From CBDDHT01 sp965228615 (GTDB taxonomy: Bacteria > Pseudomonadota > Alphaproteobacteria > Rhizobiales > Methyloligellaceae): a stretch of DNA of 64,000 nt. Shown here piece by piece: positions 45,903-53,476 of the stretch. The notes below the pieces were generated by a model, which did no database searches, had not been told where the DNA came from, and was given only the letters and a program-made list of their open reading frames with translations. Made by a program: the position numbers and the translations under genes. Numbering within the stretch: position 1 is the stretch's first letter; each line of letters starts with the position of its first letter. The DNA is taken from the NCBI GenBank assembly GCA_965228615.1, contig CBDDHT010000004.1, positions 248,001 through 312,000 on the forward strand, read 5' to 3'.

Positions 45903-47017
45903 CCCAAGATTTCGGGTTCACTCTCGACGCCACGGATGGCGCGGCACGGTCCGGCCGAATCGATACGCGCCGGGGTGCGATCGCAACGCCGGCATTCATG
46001 CCTGTCGGAACCGCGGCGACGGTCAAGGCGATGCTGCCGGATTGGGTCCGTGCAACAGGGGCCGACATCATTCTCGGCAACACGTACCATCTGATGCTGC
46101 GCCCGGGGGCGGAGAGGGTCGCCAGCCTCGGCGGTCTCCACACCTTCATGAACTGGCCGGGACCGATCCTGACGGATTCAGGCGGATTCCAGGTGATGTC
46201 GCTTTCGAAACTGCGCAAGCTCACGGAGGGAGGCGTCTCCTTCCAGTCCCATATCGACGGCTCCAAACACATGCTGACGCCCGAACGCGCCATGGGAATC
46301 CAATGTCTGCTTGGCTCTGATATCCAGATGGTGCTCGATGAATGTACCCCTTACCCATGTACAGCAGCCGAGGCCGAGTCATCGATGGAGCTTTCGCTGA
46401 GATGGGCGAAACGCTCACGCGATGCCTTTCAGGTACCGGAGAACGATGGACGGGCTGTGTTCGGCATTGTCCAGGGCAGTGTCTTCCCCGACCTGCGCAG
46501 GCGCTCGGCCGAGATGCTTATCGACCTCGACTTTTCGGGTTATGCCGTTGGCGGTCTGGCTGTGGGTGAGGGCCAGGAGGTGATGCTGGACACCCTCGAT
46601 TACACGGTGCCTCTGCTTCCTGCCGACCGTCCACGCTATCTCATGGGCGTCGGAACGCCAGCCGATATCCTGCAAGCTGTGGCGCGGGGCATCGATATGT
46701 TCGATTGCGTCATGCCGACCCGGTCGGGGCGCCACGGGCAGGCCTTTACCTGGCAGGGCAAATTAAACCTTCGGAACGCCATCCATGCAGAGGACAGCCG
46801 GCCGCTCGACGAGACCAGCACATGCCCTGCGGCCCGCGACTATTCCCGTGCCTATCTGCACCACCTCTTCAAGGCCGGGGAGTATCTCGGCCCCATGCTG
46901 TTGAGCTGGGCCAACGTACATTTCTATCAGGAGTTGATGGCGGCGACCCGAACGGCAATTTCAGAAGGCTGCTTCGAAGAATTTGCACGCGAGACACTTG
47001 AGCACTTCGAAACGTGA
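45899..47017 (+). CDS. tgt: Queuine/preQ1 tRNA-guanine transglycosylase
   Basis: Tgt exchanges guanine at the wobble position for preQ1 in tRNAs with GUN anticodons. The 372 residues include the general-acid region ILTDSGGFQVMSLSKLRK, GSDIQMVLDECTPYP and FDCVMPTRSGRHGQAF. The usual zinc site C-x-C-x2-C...H is reduced: TSTCPAARDYSRAYLHHL keeps one of three cysteines plus the His. I believe this variant is common in alphaproteobacteria. It is coupled to queA by a four-base overlap. Confidence 0.96.
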   Translation: MTQDFGFTLDATDGAARSGRIDTRRGAIATPAFMPVGTAATVKAMLPDWVRATGADIILGNTYHLMLRPGAERVASLGGLHTFMNWPGPILTDSGGFQVMSLSKLRKLTEGGVSFQSHIDGSKHMLTPERAMGIQCLLGSDIQMVLDECTPYPCTAAEAESSMELSLRWAKRSRDAFQVPENDGRAVFGIVQGSVFPDLRRRSAEMLIDLDFSGYAVGGLAVGEGQEVMLDTLDYTVPLLPADRPRYLMGVGTPADILQAVARGIDMFDCVMPTRSGRHGQAFTWQGKLNLRNAIHAEDSRPLDETSTCPAARDYSRAYLHHLFKAGEYLGPMLLSWANVHFYQELMAATRTAISEGCFEEFARETLEHFET

Positions 47018-47134
47018 GCTGTTCCGCATAGGCCGACGGTCGAAACATCCCCCATCAAGTGCGGGACGTCATTCTGGTGATATTGAGAAAACTTAGATTC
47101 TGGCAAGCTGAACAGTATCCAGCGAACGCGGGTT

Positions 47135-47671
47135 TCAGGTGCTCTGCCCCTGGACGCGGTCAACCTTGCAGCCTTTGATCCGCCAGCTGCCGTCGCTTTG
47201 GCGCTCGACAGTGAACTGCGCCAGCCATTCGGTGCCTTTGGGCCCCGTAAACAAGACATGTTGCACAGCGTCCAAAGCTTCGCGTTCGAGGCCGGCCAGT
47301 GCAAAGCCGCGCGCATGCATAACAGGGGGAACCTGCCGGGTCAGCGTCTCGACAAAAGCATCGGGACCGGAGAAGAAATCCTGGATGACAGGTGTGAGAA
47401 AACCAAAGGCCTCGTCGGCATTGCGCGATGCGAGAGCTCGAATCTGGCCGCGCACCGCTGCCTCGATTCCGTTTCGTTCGACTTCGGAAAGGCCCAAATT
47501 GAACAGGGATGCCGCACGATCACCGCCCAATTTGGAAGTGTCGCGCAATTCGACGATCGACGGCGTCGCCGTCGGACTTGTCAATCTTGCGTGTTTTTCC
47601 TGCGCGTCGGACGATGATATCCCGATCACCCAGACAAAGCCCACTGTGGCTAGGGCCGCAAGTGCTTTCAT
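47135..47671 (-). CDS. DUF4864 domain exported protein
   Basis: A 178-residue protein with signal peptide to about 23 (ending SDA-Q). The C-terminal 110 residues fit DUF4864, an NTF2-like fold: IRALASRNADEAFGFLTP, FFSGPDAFVETLTRQVPP and QSDGSWRIKGCKV. The N-terminal mature segment of about 40 residues looks disordered. It converges with tgt. The role is unknown. Confidence 0.8.
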   Translation of the reverse strand: MKALAALATVGFVWVIGISSSDAQEKHARLTSPTATPSIVELRDTSKLGGDRAASLFNLGLSEVERNGIEAAVRGQIRALASRNADEAFGFLTPVIQDFFSGPDAFVETLTRQVPPVMHARGFALAGLEREALDAVQHVLFTGPKGTEWLAQFTVERQSDGSWRIKGCKVDRVQGQST

Positions 47672-47833
47672 GACTTCCCTCTCTGCGGTGCATCTCCCAT
47701 TGAACTGGGAGTTATTTGCTTCCGAGATATATGGGGACGCAAAAAAGATTATCCAAGGGGGTTAACAAAATTTTAACACATTTTCCGAGCAGGCGAATTT
47801 GGGATCAAAATCCGCAGAATTTCGGTATTTTTG

Positions 47834-48754
47834 TCATTTGCGTCGGGTTCGGCGTTCGCGATAGAGCAGATAAAGCCCTGACAAAATTACAACACCTCCA
47901 CCAAAAAGCGTCCAAATCGACGGAATATCCCCGAAGACGAAATAGCCCAATCCCGTCATCCAAATGAGCCCGACATAAACGAATGGCGCGAGGATCGGGG
48001 CGGGGGCCTCACGATGGGCGAGAATGAGCAGCCAGTGGCCGAGCGCGCCGGTGCCGCCGAGAACGGCGAGCAGACCCCACTCGATTGCGGCGGTGGGCCA
48101 AACCCAGTCCAAAAATGCCAACGGGAACAGCACGATCACGCCAGCGATGGGCGAGTAGAGCTGCGTGACCTCGGCCGGATCGTAGGCCGCCAGATATCGG
48201 GTCGAGATGCTGTACAGCGCATAAGCAAACATCGATGCGAAGGAAAACACCACCGCCCAGTGAACTCCGCCGAATCCAGGTCGGACAATCAGCAGAACGC
48301 CGAGAAATCCGGTCGCGATTGCCGCGAAACGGCGCCACCCAATCCATTCGCCGAGGAGCGGTCCTGAGAGGGCCGCCACCGCAAGAGGCGCCAGAAAGAA
48401 GATCGACACGGTTTGATCAAGTTGCAGATAGCGCAGGGCCGCAAAGTTCGAGATGGTCGTCGCCAGCATGAAAAGCGATCGCATCGCCTGATGCCCGGGC
48501 TTGTTGGTCTGGCAAAGCCGCACAACGGTATTTGGCCAATACAGAACAACCGAAATCAATGCATGGCCGAGAAACCGCAACCACACGACCTCGAAGACCG
48601 GAAGTCCTCGGTTTTCCAAAAGATATTTGCCGCACGTATCGAGAACCGAGAATACCCCAATGGCCGCACAGATAAGACCGATGGCCTTAAGCCGCCGCGC
48701 GCGCATCAGGCTATCGGCACGATCTGCCTCGCTATCGGGATCGGATTTGGGCAT
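47834..48754 (-). CDS. DMT family transporter (EamA type)
   Basis: A 306-residue protein with ten helices made of two EamA repeats. The first starts KAIGLICAAIGVFSVLDTCGKYL; the second starts near 160. The N-terminal 16 residues are charged and soluble; an internal Met at 17 is an alternative start. EamA transporters export metabolites or amino acids; the substrate is unknown. The upstream 160 bases, toward the DUF4864 gene, are AT-rich. Confidence 0.85.
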   Translation of the reverse strand: MPKSDPDSEADRADSLMRARRLKAIGLICAAIGVFSVLDTCGKYLLENRGLPVFEVVWLRFLGHALISVVLYWPNTVVRLCQTNKPGHQAMRSLFMLATTISNFAALRYLQLDQTVSIFFLAPLAVAALSGPLLGEWIGWRRFAAIATGFLGVLLIVRPGFGGVHWAVVFSFASMFAYALYSISTRYLAAYDPAEVTQLYSPIAGVIVLFPLAFLDWVWPTAAIEWGLLAVLGGTGALGHWLLILAHREAPAPILAPFVYVGLIWMTGLGYFVFGDIPSIWTLFGGGVVILSGLYLLYRERRTRRK

Positions 48755-48962
48755 GGTCGCCGCACTCTATAGAGATCGTGCGGTCACGCCATGTCGTTTC
48801 CGTGCATGGCTGCTGTGCAGGAACAGGACCGAAGGGAAGTGCTTTTGACCGGATATGAACCAGCAAGCGCGTACACCACGAAGACAAGCGTGATGTACGA
48901 AGCACGTCACAGCTATTGACGGCAGCGCGCGGTGGTGCTTATGGTCCGCGCATTCCTCATAG

Positions 48963-49038
48963 GGGCCCGTAGCTCAGTTGGTAGAGCAACTGACTTTTAA
49001 TCAGTAGGTCCACGGTTCGAACCCGTGCGGGCTCACCA
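48963..49038 (+). tRNA. tRNA-Lys (anticodon TTT)
   Basis: A 76-base tRNA with encoded CCA. The acceptor stem GGGCCCG pairs with CGGGCTC (one G-T wobble). The D arm is GCTC...GAGC. The anticodon stem ACTGA/TCAGT encloses CTTTTAA with anticodon TTT at 48996-48998, and the T arm is CACGG-TTCGAAC-CCGTG. All stems are intact. It borders the accessory region that follows, and a decayed copy of its 3' end lies about 3.9 kb downstream. Confidence 0.97.
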
Positions 49039-49144
49039 CCTATCCCAGCCATTTTCTGACTCGCGGACCGTGATTGGCGCGGCCTGCGAACCATGGTGGT
49101 GGCTGTTTGCCAGGTGTTGACTGTCGAGTAAGACAATCGATGGC

Positions 49145-49384
49145 ATGAACACAATCGCTGACAAGGTATTGTCCTGCCGCACGGATCACACCCGACCCAA
49201 GAACGCTGCTCACATCGCAGATTTGCTTGGCGTCGATGAGGCTGCAGTGCGGTCCAGCATTGGTTCGCTGCGAGCGCGTGTTTACAGCATGAGGAACCGA
49301 CGGGGAGTGGGCTTTTGGCTCGATCAGTCGCGCGTCGCGCCCCCTTTGGGTCCACCACGAACAGACGGTCGTTGGCAGGACTAA
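49145..49384 (+). CDS. Small hypothetical protein with possible winged-helix segment
   Basis: A 79-residue open frame just after tRNA-Lys. The middle, AHIADLLGVDEAAVRSSIGSL, resembles a helix-turn-helix and is followed by RRGVGFWL, like the wing of a small regulator. The frame could be a regulator of the island or a fragment. No clear ribosome site is seen, and the opposite strand also has an open frame over this stretch. Confidence 0.3.
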   Translation: MNTIADKVLSCRTDHTRPKNAAHIADLLGVDEAAVRSSIGSLRARVYSMRNRRGVGFWLDQSRVAPPLGPPRTDGRWQD

Positions 49385-49395
49385 CGTGCAGCCGG

Positions 49396-50313
49396 TCACA
49401 ATCCAAGGTGGGCGTTTATTGCATCGAACTCATCTGCCCAATAGCCTGACAAGATATTGTCGTTCCTTTTGTGGCGCACCCGTCCTCGCCACTCCTCATA
49501 CACATTGGCACCCTGTTTTCCTGAGCAGTAGAACATGCTTGCATCAGTCGCGGCGAGGGCGTCCCAAATATGGCTATCTCGCTCGCGTACTTGGATGCCC
49601 ACAACCGCGATCGTCTCCGCATTGGCGATTAGCTCAGTAAGCCGCTGGCGCTGCTGGCCAATGAAATTTGCGCCGCTTGTTGTGAACTTGCGCGGTTCGA
49701 AGTAGCTCATGACAGGTGGAAACGCGTCGTTTCGGAGACGGCTCCAAAATGCATCAGGATGGTCCAAGTTCGTCACCGGACCGCTCGTCGATAAATTCAT
49801 ACCAGCCATCGAAACGCCGGCAGCGCTGCCCTTTACACTCTCGCAAAACAAGTGGCAGCAGCCGTGCGGCAAGCAGAGTTCAACTTGTCCGTCTTGGAGG
49901 TCGGTTACACCGCAAGCAAGAGCTACTCCCTCCTGGCTTGCGGCAAGCAGCAGCATTCGCTCGTAGTTCAGTGTCGCGATTGCTCCTTGCCAAGCGGCCG
50001 CTCTAATCTTCTTGGCAAGCTTGACATATAGGTTCCGCGAGGTCGGTGCGTACCTATAGAAGAATGCTGCCATGGAGCGTTGTGCGACCGGCAAGGCATG
50101 AGGCATCCGCGCGTTCAGTGCGAGCACACCGCTCTCAAAATCGGAGTGAAATGTCGCCGCAATATCATCAGGTATCTGCCCCCAGACATTGGATTCAAAA
50201 CGCAGCAGCTCGGCGAACAAAGTCGCGCCAAGGGGCGGTACAAGTGATTTGTCCACCTCTGATCCGTAGCTGGCGCCCGCGCCGAGAAACAGGACGTGAC
50301 GGGGATTGCTCAT
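49396..50313 (-). CDS. SIR2-like domain protein (putative NADase)
   Basis: A 305-residue protein with the SIR2 Rossmann layout: VLFLGAGASYGSE (Gly11-Ser15) for NAD binding, ATLNYERML with Asn116, LPHGCCHLF with His150 as the likely catalytic His, and AVVGIQVRERDSHIWDAL near 245. Unlike deacetylase sirtuins it has no zinc ribbon. This resembles the SIR2-like NADases of phage-defence systems such as Thoeris, DSR and SIR2-APAZ. It is the last gene of a three-gene operon, 22 bases after the zinc-ribbon gene. A TTG start at 50358, overlapping that gene, is an alternative. The defence role is inferred. Confidence 0.7.
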   Translation of the reverse strand: MSNPRHVLFLGAGASYGSEVDKSLVPPLGATLFAELLRFESNVWGQIPDDIAATFHSDFESGVLALNARMPHALPVAQRSMAAFFYRYAPTSRNLYVKLAKKIRAAAWQGAIATLNYERMLLLAASQEGVALACGVTDLQDGQVELCLPHGCCHLFCESVKGSAAGVSMAGMNLSTSGPVTNLDHPDAFWSRLRNDAFPPVMSYFEPRKFTTSGANFIGQQRQRLTELIANAETIAVVGIQVRERDSHIWDALAATDASMFYCSGKQGANVYEEWRGRVRHKRNDNILSGYWADEFDAINAHLGL

Positions 50314-50335
50314 TGCGAATAGGGACCTTACGGGA

Positions 50336-50602
50336 TCACTCCTCCGGAATGATCCCAATTTTAATCAGGTTCAAATAGATGGTATGACCGCATTCTGAGA
50401 TCAGCATCGCCTGAGGGTAGGGATATGCGCCCAGTCCCACACCTGTGGCGTTGATTATGCTTGGGGAAACCATATGGTCCGCCACGGACCAGTTCCTGCT
50501 GGAACACAGAGGACAAAGAATCCCTAGCGGATTTCTTGCTTGCAGCCAATCGGCTATCTCTTGTTTCTCAGACCGACTCAGGACACCATCCAAATCAGGC
50601 AT
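50336..50602 (-). CDS. Small zinc-ribbon protein in SIR2/DUF2806 operon
   Basis: An 88-residue protein. The first 25 residues form a helix (SRSEKQEIADWLQARN). A metal-binding site follows: ILCPLCSSRNW with a CxxC pair, and AMLISECGHTIYLNL with a further Cys and His. The overall pattern, a CxxC knuckle, a variable middle, then CGxT and a final hydrophobic strand, matches a widespread small-protein type without assigned function. The ATG at 50602 has GGAG six bases upstream; a TTG 14 codons earlier is possible. It lies between the DUF2806 and SIR2-like genes. Confidence 0.6.
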   Translation of the reverse strand: MPDLDGVLSRSEKQEIADWLQARNPLGILCPLCSSRNWSVADHMVSPSIINATGVGLGAYPYPQAMLISECGHTIYLNLIKIGIIPEE

Positions 50603-50652
50603 TTGGAGCTCCGTGATCCAGGGTCCAATTTCGCAACCAGTCAAGTTTGCCT

Positions 50653-51546
50653 CTAGCCATTTGTTGTTTGGTCATCTCGAGACAATGGCGACGCCACCAC
50701 GACCCCCTGGGCCATCCACTTGGCAATTGCAAAGTCTGCGAAGCCATCAATTGGCTTAGCTCCAGAAATGGGGGCCAACTCCAAGCCAACCCTAGAGAGC
50801 AACACTTCACCAAATTCTATCGAATTATCTCCATCCTTGCCGAACATAAACAGGTATCTTTCGTCTCCGTATCCAACAACAATTTCCTTCGGAAAGCCTT
50901 TTCTTCCATAGCTGGACATAGTCTGATGAGTCAGCAATCCGATTTCATCCAAATGTTTAAGGGTGTCGAATGTAATATTGTTTGTCTGGTAAATTTTATC
51001 ATATGTGTTGAATATAACAGGTGTAAATCCGCCGATCATCCATCCAAACCGGCATAAGTCAGTGAATAGCTCAGCATCATACTTCTCCAGAGACATGACA
51101 AATTGCAGTGTCCGCTTGGAGAATGAACCCGGGTGATTGGCTTCGCCGGCGAGGATCTTGCCCCAGAGTGTCTGCATTTCATCGTCCGACACGATCCGGC
51201 AGTCGGCAAAGAACGATGCTATCCAGTCCTCGCTGATATCTTCGGCCTTGGAGTCATCTACGATGTGAGGGATCGCCTTCCGCACGACCTGCTCGATATT
51301 CCTTTGATGCTTTTCCTCCTCGACGAGCCAGCGACGAATGGCGCGTCGTTCGATATCGCTGATCTTGACATCCGAGCGAGCCTTGATAATCGCTGCTTCG
51401 GCCTCGGCCTTAGCGGTGCGCTTTATGTTTCCAGGTAGTACGCGAGCATCGAAGTAGTCGGCTACTCTATCTACAAATTTCGTTACCGGCTCTGTCAGCT
51501 TTCCCAGGTCGATGTCAATGTTCACAAGTGGTTTTTCGTCCGACAT
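50653..51546 (-). CDS. DUF2806 domain protein
   Basis: A 297-residue protein of the DUF2806 family. Recognisable blocks are the helical AKAEAEAAIIKARSDVKISD, then WIASFFADCRIVSDDEMQTL, WGKILAGEANHPGSFSKRTL, and LCRFGWMIGGFTPVI. There is no transmembrane segment. Its function is unknown; the family is common in accessory and island regions. The gene is AT-richer than its neighbours, notably over 50900-51030, which suggests transfer. The start is the ATG at 51546 (GAGAG upstream), with a TTG five codons earlier as the alternative. It is the first gene of the SIR2 operon. Confidence 0.8.
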   Translation of the reverse strand: MSDEKPLVNIDIDLGKLTEPVTKFVDRVADYFDARVLPGNIKRTAKAEAEAAIIKARSDVKISDIERRAIRRWLVEEEKHQRNIEQVVRKAIPHIVDDSKAEDISEDWIASFFADCRIVSDDEMQTLWGKILAGEANHPGSFSKRTLQFVMSLEKYDAELFTDLCRFGWMIGGFTPVIFNTYDKIYQTNNITFDTLKHLDEIGLLTHQTMSSYGRKGFPKEIVVGYGDERYLFMFGKDGDNSIEFGEVLLSRVGLELAPISGAKPIDGFADFAIAKWMAQGVVVASPLSRDDQTTNG

Positions 51547-51684
51547 CACCAAATCTCTCAAAATCCGCTGCTTCGAGTAAATTTAGCGAACTTGAGACGC
51601 TTATCAAGCGCGATGCTGATTACGTCCGGCTTGCAATATCTGCTGCTTCAATATGAGGAGATTTTTGTTACATCATCGTTTGAT

Positions 51685-51852
51685 TTACGACTCCTGCCCT
51701 TCCGTCCGCATCTCGGCCTCGATCTGATCATGCATCTCCTGCAGCGTGGCGACAGATTGTTGAAACCGTGGGTCGCCGTTGCTCCCAGCAATCAGCCAAG
51801 AATGCAGGCAGATCTCCTCGATGATTCCGTCGTGAATTAGCTGTTTAGTCCT
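51685..51852 (-). pseudogene. Fragment of an unidentified coding frame
   Basis: A minus-strand frame of about 55 residues without a good start. It contains KQLIHDGIIEEICLHSWLIA, then GDPRFQQSVATLQEMHDQIE, and ends in EGQES. The amphipathic, well-formed helices suggest the C-terminal end of a real protein. It runs in a different frame from the adjoining IS481 relic and overlaps the relic's end. It may be a gene cut by that element. I do not recognise the family. Confidence 0.3.
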
Positions 51853-52020
51853 GGCATTTGATGGATTGGATTGAGTCTGAACCGTTCTGGTTCTTTTGTT
51901 CAGATTTTGCAGATGTACTCATATGGAGTTTGGCCGTTTAGGGTTTTGAGACGCTTGGCTTAGTTGTAGGTGTTTACGAAGTCCATCTGGTGATTTCGAA
52001 CTGAGTTGAACTGTGACATC
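51837..52020 (-). pseudogene. IS481-type transposase C-terminal relic
   Basis: One frame on the minus strand reads HQMDFVNTYN, stop (51960), AKRLKTLNGQTPYEYICKI, stop (51900), TKEPERFRLNPIHQMPGLNS, stop (51837). This corresponds to the end of IS481-family DDE transposases, whose C terminus reads close to YNFARRLKTL...TPYEFICKCWTKEPERF...NPIHQMPGLN. Two in-frame stops and the loss of the catalytic core show a long-dead remnant. The second stop is a TGA where the family has Trp (TGG). Confidence 0.75.
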
Positions 52021-52161
52021 GCCTGAGCTTCGGCTCCGAGTGTTTTGCGGTGTAGTACCAGAGCGAGGATGGTATGGCAGCCATCCGTAAACTTCCGTTC
52101 CTCAACCAAGGTGGCTCGGTTGAGAAGGCATTCTCCAACGCATCGGGACGTCTCTTGTGGC

Positions 52162-52812
52162 ATGTGGCACTTGATCAGACAGATCCTGCAAGTGATCGGC
52201 GCGATCACTTTGCTCGTCATCGTTTTCACTTTCACGTCGTTCTGGTTTCTATCAGGTTGGTTACAGGTTGAAGATCGGCTTGAACGAGCCGACTACATTG
52301 TCGTGCTCGCAGGCAGTTCGCACCGTCTCATGAAGGCCGCCGAGCTGTATGCCGAAGGCCTGGCTCCCAAAATTCTCCTGTCGAACGGCTATCTACGACC
52401 TCCGAGTCGAATACAGAAGCTACGCTGGAAGATGGGTTATCCAAAAACTGACCCCAGAGCATTTCGATTGAGATTACTTGCTGAATTGGGAGTTCCAGAA
52501 ACAGCGACTGAATCATTCGGCGACGGCCATATATCGACTGTGGAAGAGGCTGAAGCGCTCCGCAAACATTTGGCAGGACATCATGTACGGCTCATCATTG
52601 TCACATCGCCTGCCCACACACGCCGTGCAAAGATAATATTCGAGGATGCAATGACCGAGGCAAATGTCCAGATGGCAGCACCTCCGGAAGGCCGTTTGTC
52701 ACGACATTGGTGGACTGATCAAACTTCGGCCCAGATCATGGTCGCAGAGGTTGCCAAGCTGATTTACTACCTGATCGGCGGTCGTTACCAGTCGAACACG
52801 GGTGCTCCATGA
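52162..52812 (+). CDS. YdcF family (DUF218) protein
   Basis: A 216-residue protein. One membrane helix at about 8-28 is followed by a DUF218 domain: ADYIVVLAGSSHRLMKAAEL, then APKILLSNGY and LIIVTSPAHTRRAKIIF. YdcF-like proteins (ElyC, SanA) act in envelope biogenesis, for example undecaprenyl-carrier metabolism or vancomycin exclusion. The start at 52162 places the helix at the N terminus; an upstream in-frame ATG at 52045 falls near the transposase relic. It sits inside the tRNA-Lys island. Confidence 0.75.
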   Translation: MWHLIRQILQVIGAITLLVIVFTFTSFWFLSGWLQVEDRLERADYIVVLAGSSHRLMKAAELYAEGLAPKILLSNGYLRPPSRIQKLRWKMGYPKTDPRAFRLRLLAELGVPETATESFGDGHISTVEEAEALRKHLAGHHVRLIIVTSPAHTRRAKIIFEDAMTEANVQMAAPPEGRLSRHWWTDQTSAQIMVAEVAKLIYYLIGGRYQSNTGAP

Positions 52813-52852
52813 CACGACTTGTGGTGGTTTGATCGCGGCCATTTCAGTCGTA

Positions 52853-52915
52853 GACTTGACGGACTCAAGACTGTAGGTCGGCGGGCCCACGGTTCGGACC
52901 TGTGCGGGGTCAGCA
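52853..52915 (+). pseudogene. Decayed tRNA-like 3' region, possible attachment-site remnant
   Basis: Bases 52887-52915 match the last 29 bases of tRNA-Lys (49010-49038, T arm through CCA) at 25 positions. The anticodon-side GTAGGTC is also shared, but a 7-base insertion separates it. Upstream bases GTAGACTTGACGGACTC and a GGTC/GGCC stem look more like a class II tRNA-Leu. It is either a damaged tRNA gene or a decayed attachment repeat that closes the island started at tRNA-Lys. It is not functional: the 5' half is missing and CCA is CA with a preceding G. Confidence 0.55.
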
Positions 52916-53007
52916 TTTTTTCTGTGCGCGGGCACTTCCCAACCACGAATGGATGCCAAGCATGAGACTTTCAAAAAGTCTCATATGAGGTTCGTGGGGG
53001 TCTCGAT

Positions 53008-53130
53008 TCACTCGAGAGCTTCAGGCCAAAGAAGCAGCACCAGAACGATCGCCCAGACGATGCCCCAACCAATCCACGTAACGTTGGGGTGCGCCGCCTG
53101 CCACTCCAGAATTTGCTTGTGAATCGTCAT
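53008..53130 (-). CDS. Small single-helix membrane protein (40 residues)
   Basis: A 40-residue protein with a soluble N-terminal HKQILEWQAAHPNVTW and one helix IGWGIVWAIVLVLLLWPE. Similar short HPxxTWIGWGIVW proteins occur in other alphaproteobacteria, in my recollection. A longer frame to 53208 adds 26 residues before the conserved part, so I use the ATG at 53130. Its role is unknown. Confidence 0.5.
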   Translation of the reverse strand: MTIHKQILEWQAAHPNVTWIGWGIVWAIVLVLLLWPEALE

Positions 53131-53476
53131 CCAGATAGTCCCAATCTGTATGTATCCTGGCGCCGGCAGATAGTCCGGCACTCGCCGAAAGCGTGGCGCG
53201 GCAAACAATCACTTTCCCTGCCGCCATCATCACTCGCGTGGAAGTGATAGTTTAGCGTCAGCGAGGAAAGGCTGGTTGATGCAGATCAGATCGGTGACGG
53301 CACGAGAGTGAATCTGAATGCGATAGGGACGGGGTTCCGATTGCCGAACCTTACCGAAACACGTTGTCTTTCTTTATTGGCAGGGATGCAGCGCCTGCGA
53401 CGAAGCTGAGACGGAAACAACACGACTGCCAATGCCTGATGACCGGATCGACTCCGTTACACTCACTCTCAATGAG
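53131..53476. other. Intergenic region without recognised features
   Basis: About 345 bases between the small membrane-protein gene and the hydrolase gene. Only short frames without ribosome sites were seen. It may be decayed island sequence beyond the tRNA-like repeat. Confidence 0.4.

Noticed and set aside
48957..49406. Minus-strand open frame of about 150 codons across tRNA-Lys.
   Set aside because: It runs through an intact tRNA gene, and its end is the antisense of the tRNA, a common false frame.
51592..51840. Plus-strand 82-codon frame between the DUF2806 gene and the IS481 relic.
   Set aside because: It is antisense to a better-formed minus-strand fragment (51685-51852) and has no ribosome site.
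52853..52915. Functional second tRNA gene.
   Set aside because: The 5' half, a paired acceptor stem and a proper anticodon stem are missing, and the CCA end is damaged.
48963..52915. Complete integrative element with integrase.
   Set aside because: No integrase or excisionase gene lies between the two tRNA sites; only relics are present.
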